Source of the DNA: CATQHL01 sp965204655 | Lineage (GTDB): Bacteria; Actinomycetota; Acidimicrobiia; Acidimicrobiales; CATQHL01 | Direction of reading: 5' to 3' | DNA: 64,000 bases | Assembly: GCA_965204655.1 (NCBI GenBank) | Contig: OZ241998.1 | Span: 1,116,001-1,180,000, forward strand | Part shown: positions 32,535-41,620 of the stretch, piece by piece | Layout: every line of letters begins with the position of its first letter | How positions within the stretch are numbered: the first letter of the stretch is position 1 | Made by a program: the position numbers and the translations under genes | Notes under the pieces: model-generated | What the model was told of the DNA's origin: nothing | Database searches by the model: none | What the model saw: only the letters and a program-made list of their open reading frames with translations

Positions 32535-32674
32535 CCAATCTCCTTAGTAGTCCCGTCTGCAGCCTACGAAACGACTTACGAGGGTGCGCAAAAACAGACC
32601 AGGGGAACGCGGGGTCAGCGTGGGCGCTTGCGACGGAAAAGAGGGGTGGTACGTATGGAGAGGTATGGGAAAGA

Positions 32675-33853
32675 TCAGGACGGGGCGGCTTCTATGACGT
32701 TGGTGATCAGGGCCAGACCCCAAGTCACCGGCAGGACAAACAGCAGCCCGTCAAAGCGGTCAAGGATTCCTCCGTGGCCGGGGATCAACCTGCCCATGTC
32801 TTTAACGCCCAGATCCCGTTTGATCATCGACTCGCAGAGGTCTCCGAGGGTAGCGGCGACCGCAGCAGCCACACCAAGGGCGAGCACGTGGGCAATCGAA
32901 CCCGGGTTTTCACCCCAAGGATCGATTCGAAGCATTCCCAGAATCAGCCAGCACGCCAGGACAGAACCCAGAATCCCCCCGATGAGACCTTCTACTGTCT
33001 TTTTGGGGCTGGCTTTCGACAGGCGCGTACGACCCAGAAGCCTTCCGACAGCCCAGGCGAAACTGTCGTATGCGACAGTCGCAACCACGGCGCCCAGCAA
33101 CAAGCCGATGCCGTTCTCCTCGCGCAGCAGGAGCACCCCGAAAGAACCCAGGACGCCTACGTAACCTATGCCGAAGAACGTCGCAGCTATGTTTGGAATG
33201 GGGCGCTCGGAGGTCACGCCAAAGAGGTACCAACAGAAGGTGGCGATCAGAGCCAGACCTATGGCCAGGGGGTAGGCCTGCGCCCCCCGCCAGTAGACCG
33301 CAATCGGCAAACCGACCACGCTGGCGATACCCACGAGGACGGCTGGCTGATAGCCGACCTTTCGCAGCGCGCCGAAGAGTTCTCCCGAAGCCAGCACCAG
33401 CAGCAGGAGCAACAGGATCAGCGTGGCCCAACGTCCGAGCAGGAAACAGACGGCAGCCACCCCGCCGAAACCCAAAGCGGAAATCACAGCCTTTGCCAGA
33501 TTGCGATCCATGCCGTCGTTGCCTAGAAGCATGTCGCCGTGATTCTCGCGGGCGTGCCATGAGCCTTCCTCTTCGCCGCCGAAGAACTGTGCCCCCGCTT
33601 CAGTGTCGGTGACCCCCACGCCGGAAGCCTGGGGGTGTTGGTCGGTCAGGTAACCCAGATCAAGATTGGACTCCGGCTGCCTCTGGCTCCAGGCCAGGGA
33701 ACCTCCTGCGAATGTGTCCCAGGTCTGGGTGTCACCCACCTGGGCGCCGTCAGCCCCTCCCTCGGGGGGAGCGAACTCGCCGCCGGAAGGCTGCTGGTCT
33801 GACCAGGACTGCTCTTGGGGGTCTCCTTGGGGGTAGGGGCCTTCTTGCGCCAT
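32675..33853 (-). CDS. cdsA: phosphatidate cytidylyltransferase
   Basis: A 392-residue integral membrane enzyme that makes CDP-diacylglycerol from phosphatidate and CTP. The open frame runs back over frr to 34036, but ATG 33853 has GGAGG 5 bases upstream. The first 130 residues are hydrophilic and Gln/Gly/Glu-rich, an extension beyond the usual family. About eight membrane helices follow, with the CdsA signature near the C-terminus (Ser-Pro-Lys-Lys-Thr, then Gly-Asp-Leu-Cys-Glu-Ser and Lys-Asp-Met-Gly, ending Pro-Gly-His-Gly-Gly-Ile-Leu-Asp-Arg-Phe-Asp). It follows frr by 13 bases. Confidence 0.95.
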   Translation of the reverse strand: MAQEGPYPQGDPQEQSWSDQQPSGGEFAPPEGGADGAQVGDTQTWDTFAGGSLAWSQRQPESNLDLGYLTDQHPQASGVGVTDTEAGAQFFGGEEEGSWHARENHGDMLLGNDGMDRNLAKAVISALGFGGVAAVCFLLGRWATLILLLLLLVLASGELFGALRKVGYQPAVLVGIASVVGLPIAVYWRGAQAYPLAIGLALIATFCWYLFGVTSERPIPNIAATFFGIGYVGVLGSFGVLLLREENGIGLLLGAVVATVAYDSFAWAVGRLLGRTRLSKASPKKTVEGLIGGILGSVLACWLILGMLRIDPWGENPGSIAHVLALGVAAAVAATLGDLCESMIKRDLGVKDMGRLIPGHGGILDRFDGLLFVLPVTWGLALITNVIEAAPS

Positions 33854-33866
33854 GTGTCCTCCTAGC

Positions 33867-34436
33867 TCAGACCTGCATGAGTTCTTGTTCTTTGGAGAGG
33901 AGAGCCTCAGATATGCCCTCTTCCATCTCGTGGGTGAGATCGTCCATGTGTTTCGTGCCTCTGTGCACTTCGTCTTCGGACAAATCGCCGTCCTTGCCCA
34001 ATGATTCAAGTTCGTAACGGGCGGATCTTCTGGCATTTCGAATCGACACCCGCCCGGATTCTGCCATAGATCGCACTAGGCGCACGAGTTCCTTGCGGCG
34101 TTCCTCTGTGAGAGGGGGAAAGACGAGCCGGACGATCGATCCGTCGGCGCTGGGATTGAGACCCAGGTCGGCGGATTGAATGGCTTTGCGAATCGACTCG
34201 ATGGAGTTCTTGTCGTACGGGGAGATCACGAGTTGCTGGGCGTCGGGGACGCTGAACGAAGCCAACTGCTGAAGCGGCACTTCAGCGCCGTGGTAGTCCA
34301 CCACCACCCGCTCCACGATCGACGAACTAGCTCGGCCGGTTCTGACTCCGCTGAACTCCGCTCGGGTGTGCGCTACCGCCTTCTTCATCTTTTCGCGAGC
34401 CTCTGAGAGGACGAGTTCGACTATTTCGCTTTCCAT
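33867..34436 (-). CDS. frr: ribosome recycling factor
   Basis: A 189-residue RRF, standard length, that splits post-termination ribosomes with EF-G. The Arg-Thr-Gly-Arg-Ala motif near residue 35, the Pro-Leu-Thr-Glu-Glu-Arg-Arg-Lys-Glu-Leu segment and the Arg-Arg-x-Ala-Arg region of the three-helix bundle are present. It sits between pyrH and cdsA in the conserved rpsB-tsf-pyrH-frr-cdsA order. Confidence 0.97.
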   Translation of the reverse strand: MESEIVELVLSEAREKMKKAVAHTRAEFSGVRTGRASSSIVERVVVDYHGAEVPLQQLASFSVPDAQQLVISPYDKNSIESIRKAIQSADLGLNPSADGSIVRLVFPPLTEERRKELVRLVRSMAESGRVSIRNARRSARYELESLGKDGDLSEDEVHRGTKHMDDLTHEMEEGISEALLSKEQELMQV

Positions 34437-34508
34437 CGCCGATCGTTCCTGCTCCTGCCTTTGCTTTCTCTGCTCTCCTGGTACCTTGGCGAATTCGCCT
34501 GACGCAAG

Positions 34509-35246
34509 CTAGGAAACAATGGTACCTACCCGTTGGCCTTGGAGTATGGAGAGGATGTTCCCGCTTCCCATGATGTCAAACATCACGATCGGCAAATCGT
34601 TCTCCATGCACATGGTGGCCGCAGTGGCGTCCATCGCCCGCAATCCCCGATTTATCAGGTCTAGATAAGCCACCTTCTCCAGCCTGACTGCGTCGGGATT
34701 CGTGCGCGGGTCGTCGCTGTAAATTCCGTCGGTGCCAGAGTGCGTCCCTTTGAGGAGCGCCTGGGCTTCCACCTCCACCGCCCTGAGCGCAGCCGCCGTG
34801 TCGGTGGTGAAGAACGGGTTGCCGGTGCCTGCCCCAAAGATGACCACACGGCCTTTTTCAAGATGACGAATGGCGCGGCGTCGGATGTAAGGCTCGGCGA
34901 TCTGAGCCATGTGAATGGCCGTCAGCACACGCGTGGGTTGGTCTTGGCGCTCCAGGGCGTCTTGGAGCGCCAAGGAGTTGACGAGGGTGGCGAGCATGCC
35001 CATGTAATCGGACTGCGCCCTGTCCATCACCTCGCCTGCGCCGTTTCTCCCCCGCCAGATGTTTCCGCCGCCGACTACCACGGCAATCTCCACGCCGGAC
35101 TCTGAACGCGCCAGGACTATCTCCGACGCTATGCGGTCGACGACCTCGGGGTCTACACCCAGGGCGGCCTCTCCGCCGAAGACCTGACCGGAGACTTTCA
35201 GCAGAATGCGACTCCATCGATCAGGGGAAACACGAGTGCTGCTCAT
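34509..35246 (-). CDS. pyrH: UMP kinase
   Basis: A 245-residue hexameric UMP kinase of the amino-acid kinase fold, phosphorylating UMP to UDP. Lys-Val-Ser-Gly near the N-terminus, Gly-Gly-Gly-Asn-Ile-Trp-Arg-Gly and the Gly-Ala-Gly-Thr-Gly-Asn-Pro-Phe-Phe-Thr-Thr-Asp-Thr-Ala-Ala loop are all seen. The frame begins at a TTG 12 bases earlier; ATG 35246 directly follows GGGGGAG and is preferred. Confidence 0.96.
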   Translation of the reverse strand: MSSTRVSPDRWSRILLKVSGQVFGGEAALGVDPEVVDRIASEIVLARSESGVEIAVVVGGGNIWRGRNGAGEVMDRAQSDYMGMLATLVNSLALQDALERQDQPTRVLTAIHMAQIAEPYIRRRAIRHLEKGRVVIFGAGTGNPFFTTDTAAALRAVEVEAQALLKGTHSGTDGIYSDDPRTNPDAVRLEKVAYLDLINRGLRAMDATAATMCMENDLPIVMFDIMGSGNILSILQGQRVGTIVS

Positions 35247-35267
35247 ATTCTCCCCCAAGGTTTATTC

Positions 35268-36065
35268 TTAACCCAGATAGGACTGCTCAAAGCGGACGAT
35301 CCTGCCACCCTTGAGGGTCTCCTGCACGCTCAGTTTGTCTCCGTGCAGGCCTTGCTCAAGCAGGACTCTCTCTGCGTACCAAGCCTTCAGACGCCCTTCG
35401 ATGATTTTCTCGCGGGCCTGAGGCGGGCGACCCTCCGCCATGGCAGCAGCCGATGCCCGCTGGCGCTCCAGTTCCTCTTCGTCCACCTCGCTGCGATGCA
35501 GATAACTGGGTTTGGCGAAGGCCGCGTGCAGCGATACCTGGTGCAGGACGTCGGCGGGAACGCCCGCTCCCTCCACGATCACCCCGTTCACGCCTCTGCC
35601 GTCCTGAATGTGGAGGTAGGTGTCTAGGAGGTTGCCTTCGGCTGCTTCCAAGCGCTTGGCTGACCCCAGTGTGATGTTTTCCTTTTTTGAAAGACGCAGA
35701 TCGTCGATGCGCTCAGTGAAGCGTTCTCCCGCCACAGGGCCGTCGACCAGGACGGCTTCGGCGATTTCCTGCAGGCAGGTGAGGAAGTCCTCAGACTTGG
35801 CAGAGAAGTCGGTTTCAGAACGGAGGTGCACCAGGGCGGCGACACCCTCGGCGGCGGCTATAGCAACGGCGCCTTCGTTGGCTTCCCGGTTAAGCCTGTC
35901 CGCAGCCTTGGCCAGGCCGCGACGTTTGAGCATCTCGGCAGCCTCTTCAAAATTTCCCTGGGCATCAGTCAGGGCGCGTTTGGCGTCCATCATCCCGGCT
36001 CCAGTGGCGTCACGCAGGGCTTTTACCTCTTTAGCTGAGATGTTCCGGGCCGATTCTTGGGTCAT
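35268..36065 (-). CDS. tsf: elongation factor Ts
   Basis: A 265-residue EF-Ts, the nucleotide exchange factor for EF-Tu. The N-terminal UBA-like domain contains Leu-Arg-Asp-Ala-Thr-Gly-Ala-Gly-Met-Met-Asp-Ala-Lys and the dimerisation core follows. It lies 17 bases after rpsB and 21 bases before pyrH. Confidence 0.96.
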   Translation of the reverse strand: MTQESARNISAKEVKALRDATGAGMMDAKRALTDAQGNFEEAAEMLKRRGLAKAADRLNREANEGAVAIAAAEGVAALVHLRSETDFSAKSEDFLTCLQEIAEAVLVDGPVAGERFTERIDDLRLSKKENITLGSAKRLEAAEGNLLDTYLHIQDGRGVNGVIVEGAGVPADVLHQVSLHAAFAKPSYLHRSEVDEEELERQRASAAAMAEGRPPQAREKIIEGRLKAWYAERVLLEQGLHGDKLSVQETLKGGRIVRFEQSYLG

Positions 36066-36082
36066 TGGTTTAATCTAATTTC

Positions 36083-37549
36083 CTAACGAGTACCAGAACC
36101 GCTGCGTTTACGGAACCAGCGCTTGGATTTTTTGTCCGATTGGTCATCCTCTTCTCCCTCCGACTTCTCGGGATCTTCGGCTGCGGAGGAAGGCTGGGCG
36201 CTCTCGGGGGAATCCACGGAGGGGGAAGGCTCTTCTGCGGGGGGTTGGGGTGGTGTCGCGCTCCCTTCGGGGGACGAAGACTCCTCGAGGGGTTGCGCCG
36301 GCGCCTCGGAGGCAGGCTGAGGTTGCGTCGCTTCAACCTTCTCGGGCGCCTGCGGCTGCGTCGGAGCGTCGGAGTCACGCGACGCCTTGGGGGCATCCGG
36401 CTTTCCTGGTTCTTCGACCGCTTCCTCCACTTCGGGCGCTGCAACAGCCTCCGGGGATTCGACCTCCGGGGATTCGACCTCTGCGGGCTCGGCGGCGGAC
36501 GCTGGGGCGGCTTGGTCTCCTAGGGATTCCTCCAGAGGCTGCTCCTCGCCTGCGTCAGCAGGCTCTTCGGCGGACGCATCCTCCGCAGCGGAACGCGGAA
36601 CAGGCTCCTCTTCGGAAGCCGCCGGGGTGGGGACTTCGACAGCGGACGCTGCAGCCCCCTCTTCATCCGCCATCGGCGTCGCGGGCGCTGTAGTTGCCTG
36701 GGCAGGGACATCCTCAGAGATCTGCACCGACTGCGGCGCCTCCTCTAGCCTGCCGAACCGCTTGCCGGCTATCACGGCGTCGGCCATGATCCGACACATC
36801 AAGTCCCCGGAGCGAATCGAGTCGTCGTTGCCGGGTATCACGAAATCCGCAACATCGGGGTCGCAGTTGGTGTCAACCACCGCGATGAGCGGAATCCTGA
36901 GTTTGTTGGCCTCGCTGACGGCTATGTGGTCGGTCTTGGTGTCAAGAACGAAGACGGCTTCCGGGGGGGTGTTCATCTTCCCGATCCCCCCGAGGTTGCG
37001 CTCGAGCTTGGCCAGTTCCCGCCTGAGGCTGAGCGCTTCCTTCTTGGGCATCGCCTCAAATTCCCCTGACTTCTGCATGCGCTGGTACTCCTGCATCTTG
37101 TGCACACGCTTGAAGATGGTCTCTATGTTGGTAAGCATTCCCCCGAGCCAACGCTCGTTCACGTAAGGCATTCCGCAGCGCTTGGCGTGCAGGGCGGTGC
37201 TTTCCTGAGTCTGCTTTTTTGTCCCTACGAAAAGCAGCGTCCCGCCGTCGGCAACCATGTTGCGCACAAACAAATATGCCGCCTCTAGTTGCGCCAAGGT
37301 CTGCTTCAAGTCGATTATGTAAGTACCGCCGACGTCGCCGTGAAGAAATCTCTTCATCTTGGGATTCCAGCGGCGCGTCTGATGGCCGAAGTGCACGCCC
37401 GCCTGGATCAATTCACTCATAGCCACCACCGGACGTTCGGCTGCTGCCGGGGGCGCTGAGGGCGCCGCAGGCGCTGCAGTCTTACCTGCCGAGGTTGGCG
37501 CCTGCCCCTCGGTGCTCCCAACCTCAGCGTTGGAGTCGTCCACTGCCAT
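36083..37549 (-). CDS. rpsB: 30S ribosomal protein S2 with long acidic C-terminal extension
   Basis: A 488-residue S2, about twice the usual length. Residues about 43-290 are a normal S2 (Ala-Gly-Val-His-Phe-Gly-His near residue 50, Asn-Pro-Lys-Met, Val-Asp-Thr-Asn-Cys-Asp-Pro, Ile-Pro-Gly-Asn-Asp-Asp). A 40-residue Ala/Pro-rich N-terminal extension precedes it. The last 190 residues are Glu/Pro/Ala/Ser-rich, low in complexity, ending in a short Lys/Arg-rich tip. ATG 37549 is chosen for GGGAG 5 bases upstream; the frame remains open to 37717. Low-complexity tails recur here in NusA, IF-2 and PNPase. Confidence 0.94.
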   Translation of the reverse strand: MAVDDSNAEVGSTEGQAPTSAGKTAAPAAPSAPPAAAERPVVAMSELIQAGVHFGHQTRRWNPKMKRFLHGDVGGTYIIDLKQTLAQLEAAYLFVRNMVADGGTLLFVGTKKQTQESTALHAKRCGMPYVNERWLGGMLTNIETIFKRVHKMQEYQRMQKSGEFEAMPKKEALSLRRELAKLERNLGGIGKMNTPPEAVFVLDTKTDHIAVSEANKLRIPLIAVVDTNCDPDVADFVIPGNDDSIRSGDLMCRIMADAVIAGKRFGRLEEAPQSVQISEDVPAQATTAPATPMADEEGAAASAVEVPTPAASEEEPVPRSAAEDASAEEPADAGEEQPLEESLGDQAAPASAAEPAEVESPEVESPEAVAAPEVEEAVEEPGKPDAPKASRDSDAPTQPQAPEKVEATQPQPASEAPAQPLEESSSPEGSATPPQPPAEEPSPSVDSPESAQPSSAAEDPEKSEGEEDDQSDKKSKRWFRKRSGSGTR

Positions 37550-37808
37550 CTTTGCTCCCATCGGTTGTTTCGGAGACATCTGCGTCCGGCACCCTTGGGC
37601 GACCGTGGGAGGACGCAGACGGAACTCGTCGGATGTTTCGGATTGAGTCCGATCTGCCGAGGAAATCCACGGACCGCACAAACTCAAAAACTTTCCTGGC
37701 GCAAGGCGCTCAGGCAAACTCTCAGGCTACCCGCTCACCCGCCGAGCCGAGTCGCCGGTCGCCAGTCGCCTGCCCGGAGCAACCCGGCGGGCGGACGACG
37801 CAACGGGT

Positions 37809-38816
37809 TCAGCCCCGTGGATGCGCCGATGTGATGACTGAACGCAGCCGCTTCTGGCTCACGTGCGTGTAAATCTGGGTGCTGGCAAGACTCTCGTGTC
37901 CTAGGAGTTCCTGCACCGCCCGCAAGTCCGCCCCCCCGTCGAGCAGATGGGTCGCGAAGGTATGACGCAGAGCGTGGGGGTGGGCGTGCTGGCTTTCTGC
38001 GCTGAGGCGCCTCTCCAAGATGAAACGGACGTTTGCAGGAGAGAGCGGGCGTGAGCGCATGTTGAAGAAAAGAGGTTCCAGGGGTGGCAAAGCCTTCAGC
38101 CCCCGCTCCGGCTGGACTCTGCCTTCGGAACGGGCTCGCTCCTCGCAATAGAGCCCGACGATCTCGGCCGCCGGATCGGACAGCGGAAGCAGACGCTGCT
38201 TGCCGCCCTTGCCTGTGACGGTCACACGACGGGCGCTCAGGTCGACGTCCGCCGGCCTGAGGGCGCAGAGTTCCGACACACGCAAGCCGGAGCCGTAGAG
38301 CAGCTCTACCACGGCGTTTTCTCTGAGTCTCCGCAAGGGAGGATCATCGAGGGTGCGCGGGCCGCGGGACTCCAGCAAGGAGTTGAGCGTTTCAGGGGGC
38401 AGCACACGCGGCAGGCGTTCGGCGAGTTTCGGGGTGTAGAGACCGACGCTCGGGTTGTTCTCTATGCGCCTAGTGCGCACCAGCCAGTCAAAATACCGGC
38501 GCAGGGAGGAAGCCCGACGCGCCACCGTCCTCGGCGCTTTGCCCTCCCGCGAGAGGCCGGCGAGGTATCTGCGGATGTCCCGACGTGAAACCGACCCTGG
38601 CCCTCCCCGGGCGTCTAGGGAGGGCGCTGTGTTTAGATCTGCCCACTTCACAAACGCCCGGAGATCCCGCTCGTAAGTCTTGACACTGGAGTCCGCTAGA
38701 CGCAGAAGCGATGCCAAGAACGCCTGCAACTCCCAGCAATCGGAGGCTGCCTCTTCGGAGGTTTCAGGCAGTTCACCATCGCTCAGTTCTCCGGGGCTTC
38801 GGGTGCTTCCCGACAC
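37809..38816 (-). CDS. xerC: tyrosine recombinase XerC
   Basis: About 335 residues. It resolves chromosome dimers at dif with a partner recombinase. The N-terminal SAM-like core-binding domain (about 20-110) and the catalytic domain are complete: Arg in Gly-Ser-Gly-Leu-Arg-Val-Ser-Glu-Leu, Lys in Gly-Lys-Gly-Gly-Lys, His-x-x-Arg in His-Ala-Leu-Arg-His-Thr, His in Leu-Gly-His, and the nucleophile Tyr in Ile-Tyr-Thr-His. The GTG at 38816 is taken as start because the longer frame overlaps dprA; the exact start is uncertain. The dprA-xerC-rpsB order is common, so this is core, not a mobile integrase. Confidence 0.9.
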   Translation of the reverse strand: MSGSTRSPGELSDGELPETSEEAASDCWELQAFLASLLRLADSSVKTYERDLRAFVKWADLNTAPSLDARGGPGSVSRRDIRRYLAGLSREGKAPRTVARRASSLRRYFDWLVRTRRIENNPSVGLYTPKLAERLPRVLPPETLNSLLESRGPRTLDDPPLRRLRENAVVELLYGSGLRVSELCALRPADVDLSARRVTVTGKGGKQRLLPLSDPAAEIVGLYCEERARSEGRVQPERGLKALPPLEPLFFNMRSRPLSPANVRFILERRLSAESQHAHPHALRHTFATHLLDGGADLRAVQELLGHESLASTQIYTHVSQKRLRSVITSAHPRG

Positions 38817-38838
38817 GTTCTTTAGATTAAATCTAGCC

Positions 38839-40005
38839 TCAGTACAAGCTGCGCCTTTCGTACCAGAGCCCCCGCTGCACGATCCTCCCTTCGGCAATCA
38901 GACGCTCAAGCAACCCCGCCGCCTCCCCCAGCGTTGACGACGTGCGCTCGGCGAGAGTCTCCAGGGTTGCGGGCATCCATTCAAAGGCAGCTAGCAATTC
39001 AGCCGTCGGGCGGTCGACCTCCATTTCGTCCGATTTACCTGCAGAGGCGGCTTCTCCTCCACGAACAGCAGCCGGCAGCGCCTCGGTGGCGATGTCCATC
39101 ACCACGAAGAGGTCGTCGATCTCGCAGACGACCCCGCTGCCGTCGGCAATGAGCCGATTTGTGCCCGCTGAGGATGGACTGCGAATGGGGCCGGGCACGG
39201 CCATCACCACTCTTCCCCGCTTAGCTGCCTCAACCGCCGTGGTGAGCGAACCTCCCTCCGAATGAGACTCCACGACCACGCAGACGTCGGCCAGGGCAGC
39301 CATGATTCGGTTCCGAGCAGGAAACCGCCATCGCTCCGGGGCAGACCCCAAGGGCGCTTCGGAAAGCATCAAACCGCTCTTTGTGATTTTCTCCCAGAGA
39401 GCCCCGTTGGACTTGGGGTAAACCCTGTCCAGACCGCTGCCCACCACCCCCACCACCGGCGCCTCATTGATTTCCAGGGCGCCCGAGTGAGCAGCTGCAT
39501 CTATACCAGCAGCGAGACCGGAGATGACGACGATGCCGCGCTCGGCTGCCGCCTTTCCCAATTCAAATGCCACGTCCGCTCCGTAGCGCGTGCAAGTTCG
39601 AGTGCCCACGATGGTCACGGCGGGCCGTCCTAGAAGATCCAGTTCGCCCTTAGCGAAGAGCGCCGGAGGTGCTTCGGAATCCTGACTGAGACGCCAGGGA
39701 TAGCACTCACCGCCGCGCCTTATCACCTGCACCCCGCCTTCGCAATGGCTCTGCCAGCGTCCGGCGACGTCGGCTCGCCCAACTTCGGCTATCCAGCGCA
39801 GGGCCAGGTCTCTGTTTACTTTGGCAATTTCGGCGGTTTCTCGGCAGTTTTCGGAGCGCAGGTTCTCCCAGATCACAGACGGGGATCGTTTCTCTAAGAG
39901 CCTCTCTAGGCGCGCAGGCCCCATCCCCGGCAAGCTCAGCAGGGAGATCAGGTAGGCTTCTTCGGAGAGTTCCCCAGGGGGTTCCGCTGAGTTCTTCACT
40001 CCCAT
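38839..40005 (-). CDS. dprA: DNA-processing protein DprA/Smf
   Basis: About 388 residues. DprA loads RecA on incoming single-stranded DNA during natural transformation. An N-terminal helix-hairpin-helix-like part (Leu-Pro-Gly-Met-Gly-Pro-Ala-Arg), the Rossmann core (Ser-Gly-Leu-Ala-Ala-Gly-Ile-Asp-Ala-Ala-Ala-His, Gly-Ser-Gly-Leu-Asp, Phe-Pro-Ala-Arg-Asn-Arg-Ile) and a C-terminal winged-helix-like segment are visible. The frame starts at a TTG at 40017; I prefer ATG 40005. It follows comM by 85 bases. Confidence 0.94.
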   Translation of the reverse strand: MGVKNSAEPPGELSEEAYLISLLSLPGMGPARLERLLEKRSPSVIWENLRSENCRETAEIAKVNRDLALRWIAEVGRADVAGRWQSHCEGGVQVIRRGGECYPWRLSQDSEAPPALFAKGELDLLGRPAVTIVGTRTCTRYGADVAFELGKAAAERGIVVISGLAAGIDAAAHSGALEINEAPVVGVVGSGLDRVYPKSNGALWEKITKSGLMLSEAPLGSAPERWRFPARNRIMAALADVCVVVESHSEGGSLTTAVEAAKRGRVVMAVPGPIRSPSSAGTNRLIADGSGVVCEIDDLFVVMDIATEALPAAVRGGEAASAGKSDEMEVDRPTAELLAAFEWMPATLETLAERTSSTLGEAAGLLERLIAEGRIVQRGLWYERRSLY

Positions 40006-40090
40006 CAACTCGTTCAAACTTCCCCTTTCAGCCCTCTGGCGTTGACTCCCCCGCCGCCGCCGGGGTTGACTCCCTTATCGCTCATCTCAC

Positions 40091-41620
40091 TCACGGAACT
40101 GCTGTGCCCGCATAGGGCCGGTCGAAGGTCACCGGGTTCTGGCGCATCTGAAGGGCAAGCGCCACCTTCTGAGTTCCCAGGGGGGGCGCCTGCCCTTCCA
40201 AGTCGCAGATAGTCAAGGCCACGCAGCGCACCCGATGCAGTCCTCGCGCTGAAAGCCGCCCCGCCCCAACCGCAGCTTCGACGAGTTTGGACGCCTCTAC
40301 ATCCAGAGGAGCCTCCTCATCAATGCGCTTAGCACCCAGAGCGCTGTTGCTCTTGACTCCCCTTCTAGCAGCCCGCTCCCGGGCATTCAGGACGCGCTCA
40401 CGAACCAACTCTGAGGACTCCCCAGCCTTCCCTCGGAAGAGTTCCTCTGCGGTGGGACGCTGCAGGAAGAGCCGTATGTCGAAGCGGTCCAGCAAGGGGC
40501 CGGAGAGGCGTCGGGCATAACGCATCCGGGCGGCGTCGCTGCATCTGCATCCGCCCGGCCCGTCCGCCTGACCGCAAGGACAAGGATTCATCGAACCGAC
40601 GAATACGAACTCGGCGGGGAAGGTCACCGACCCGGCAGCCCGGCTGACCCGTATCACGCCTTCTTCAAGGGGTTGCCGCAAGGCGTCGAGGACGCTCGGG
40701 GAGAACTCCCCTAACTCGTCTAAGAACAGCACCCCGCCGTGGGCGGCGCTGATCTCTCCGGGGCGCAGGGTGCGCGATCCGCCGCCCACTAGCGCCGGCA
40801 TTGTTGCGCTGTGGTGCGGAGAACGAAAGGGAGGGTCTCTTATCAGGCCGTCCTGCGGAATTCTGAAATCGCCTGCGGAGTAGATGCGGGTGACGACTCG
40901 TGCGGTATCGGAATCGAGGGTGGGAAGCAGTCCGGCCAATCGGCGTGCGAGCATCGTCTTGCCGGCGCCGGGCGGGCCGACCATAAGCATGTGGTGTCCG
41001 CCCGCAGCGGCGATCTCAAGCGCCTTGCGCCCCATTGCCTGACCGCGGACGTCGCGCAGGTCCTCCTCTGCCGGCATGGAGTCGGAGGCTGGGGGAGGCT
41101 GAGGCAGGTGGAACTCACGCTTTCCGGTCAAGCAGGAAACCAGCATCCCGAGCGTCTCGGCGCAAACGACCTCCTTCTCCTCCACCAATTTGGCCTCGCC
41201 ATGCGCCTTAGGCGACACCACGACCCGGGGGCGCTCCGCGGCGTCGGCCATGCTGAGGGTGCCTGGAACGCGCCGCAAGGAACCGTCAAGCCCGAGTTCG
41301 GCGACGAAGGCGTACTCCTCGGTTTTGCTCTGCGGAATCACCCCGCCCGCCACCAGCAGTCCGACGGCAATCGCCAGGTCGAGACTGGCGCCCTCCTTAC
41401 GCATCCCGGTGGGTGCCAAATTGACGGTGACTCGGCGCATTGGCCACTCGAATCCACTGGAAAGGAGAGCAGCCCGCACGCGATCTCGGGATTCACGACA
41501 GCAAACGTCCGGCAACCCGACGATGTTGAAGCCAGGCAGGCCTGCCGAGACATGAACCTCCACGTCCACCGGATGTCCGATCACGCCCTGCACAACGGAC
41601 GAAGCGACGGTTGCAAGCAT
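40091..41620 (-). CDS. comM: ComM/YifB-like AAA+ ATPase
   Basis: A 509-residue Mg-chelatase-like protein. In naturally competent bacteria ComM is a helicase that helps branch migration of incoming DNA. The N-terminal Lon-substrate-like domain (Gly-Leu-Pro-Gly-Phe-Asn-Ile-Val-Gly-Leu) is followed by Walker A (Gly-Pro-Pro-Gly-Ala-Gly-Lys-Thr), Walker B (Leu-Phe-Leu-Asp-Glu-Leu), the Asn-Pro-Cys-Pro-Cys-Gly insertion with further Cys residues, and an Arg finger region. The family is widespread, so presence alone does not prove competence. Confidence 0.94.
   Translation of the reverse strand: MLATVASSVVQGVIGHPVDVEVHVSAGLPGFNIVGLPDVCCRESRDRVRAALLSSGFEWPMRRVTVNLAPTGMRKEGASLDLAIAVGLLVAGGVIPQSKTEEYAFVAELGLDGSLRRVPGTLSMADAAERPRVVVSPKAHGEAKLVEEKEVVCAETLGMLVSCLTGKREFHLPQPPPASDSMPAEEDLRDVRGQAMGRKALEIAAAGGHHMLMVGPPGAGKTMLARRLAGLLPTLDSDTARVVTRIYSAGDFRIPQDGLIRDPPFRSPHHSATMPALVGGGSRTLRPGEISAAHGGVLFLDELGEFSPSVLDALRQPLEEGVIRVSRAAGSVTFPAEFVFVGSMNPCPCGQADGPGGCRCSDAARMRYARRLSGPLLDRFDIRLFLQRPTAEELFRGKAGESSELVRERVLNARERAARRGVKSNSALGAKRIDEEAPLDVEASKLVEAAVGAGRLSARGLHRVRCVALTICDLEGQAPPLGTQKVALALQMRQNPVTFDRPYAGTAVP

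Noticed and set aside
37809..38816. Tyrosine recombinase considered as a phage or island integrase
   Set aside because: Its position between dprA and rpsB and its XerC-like length and motifs mark it as the core dimer-resolution recombinase. There is no att-like duplication or cargo nearby.
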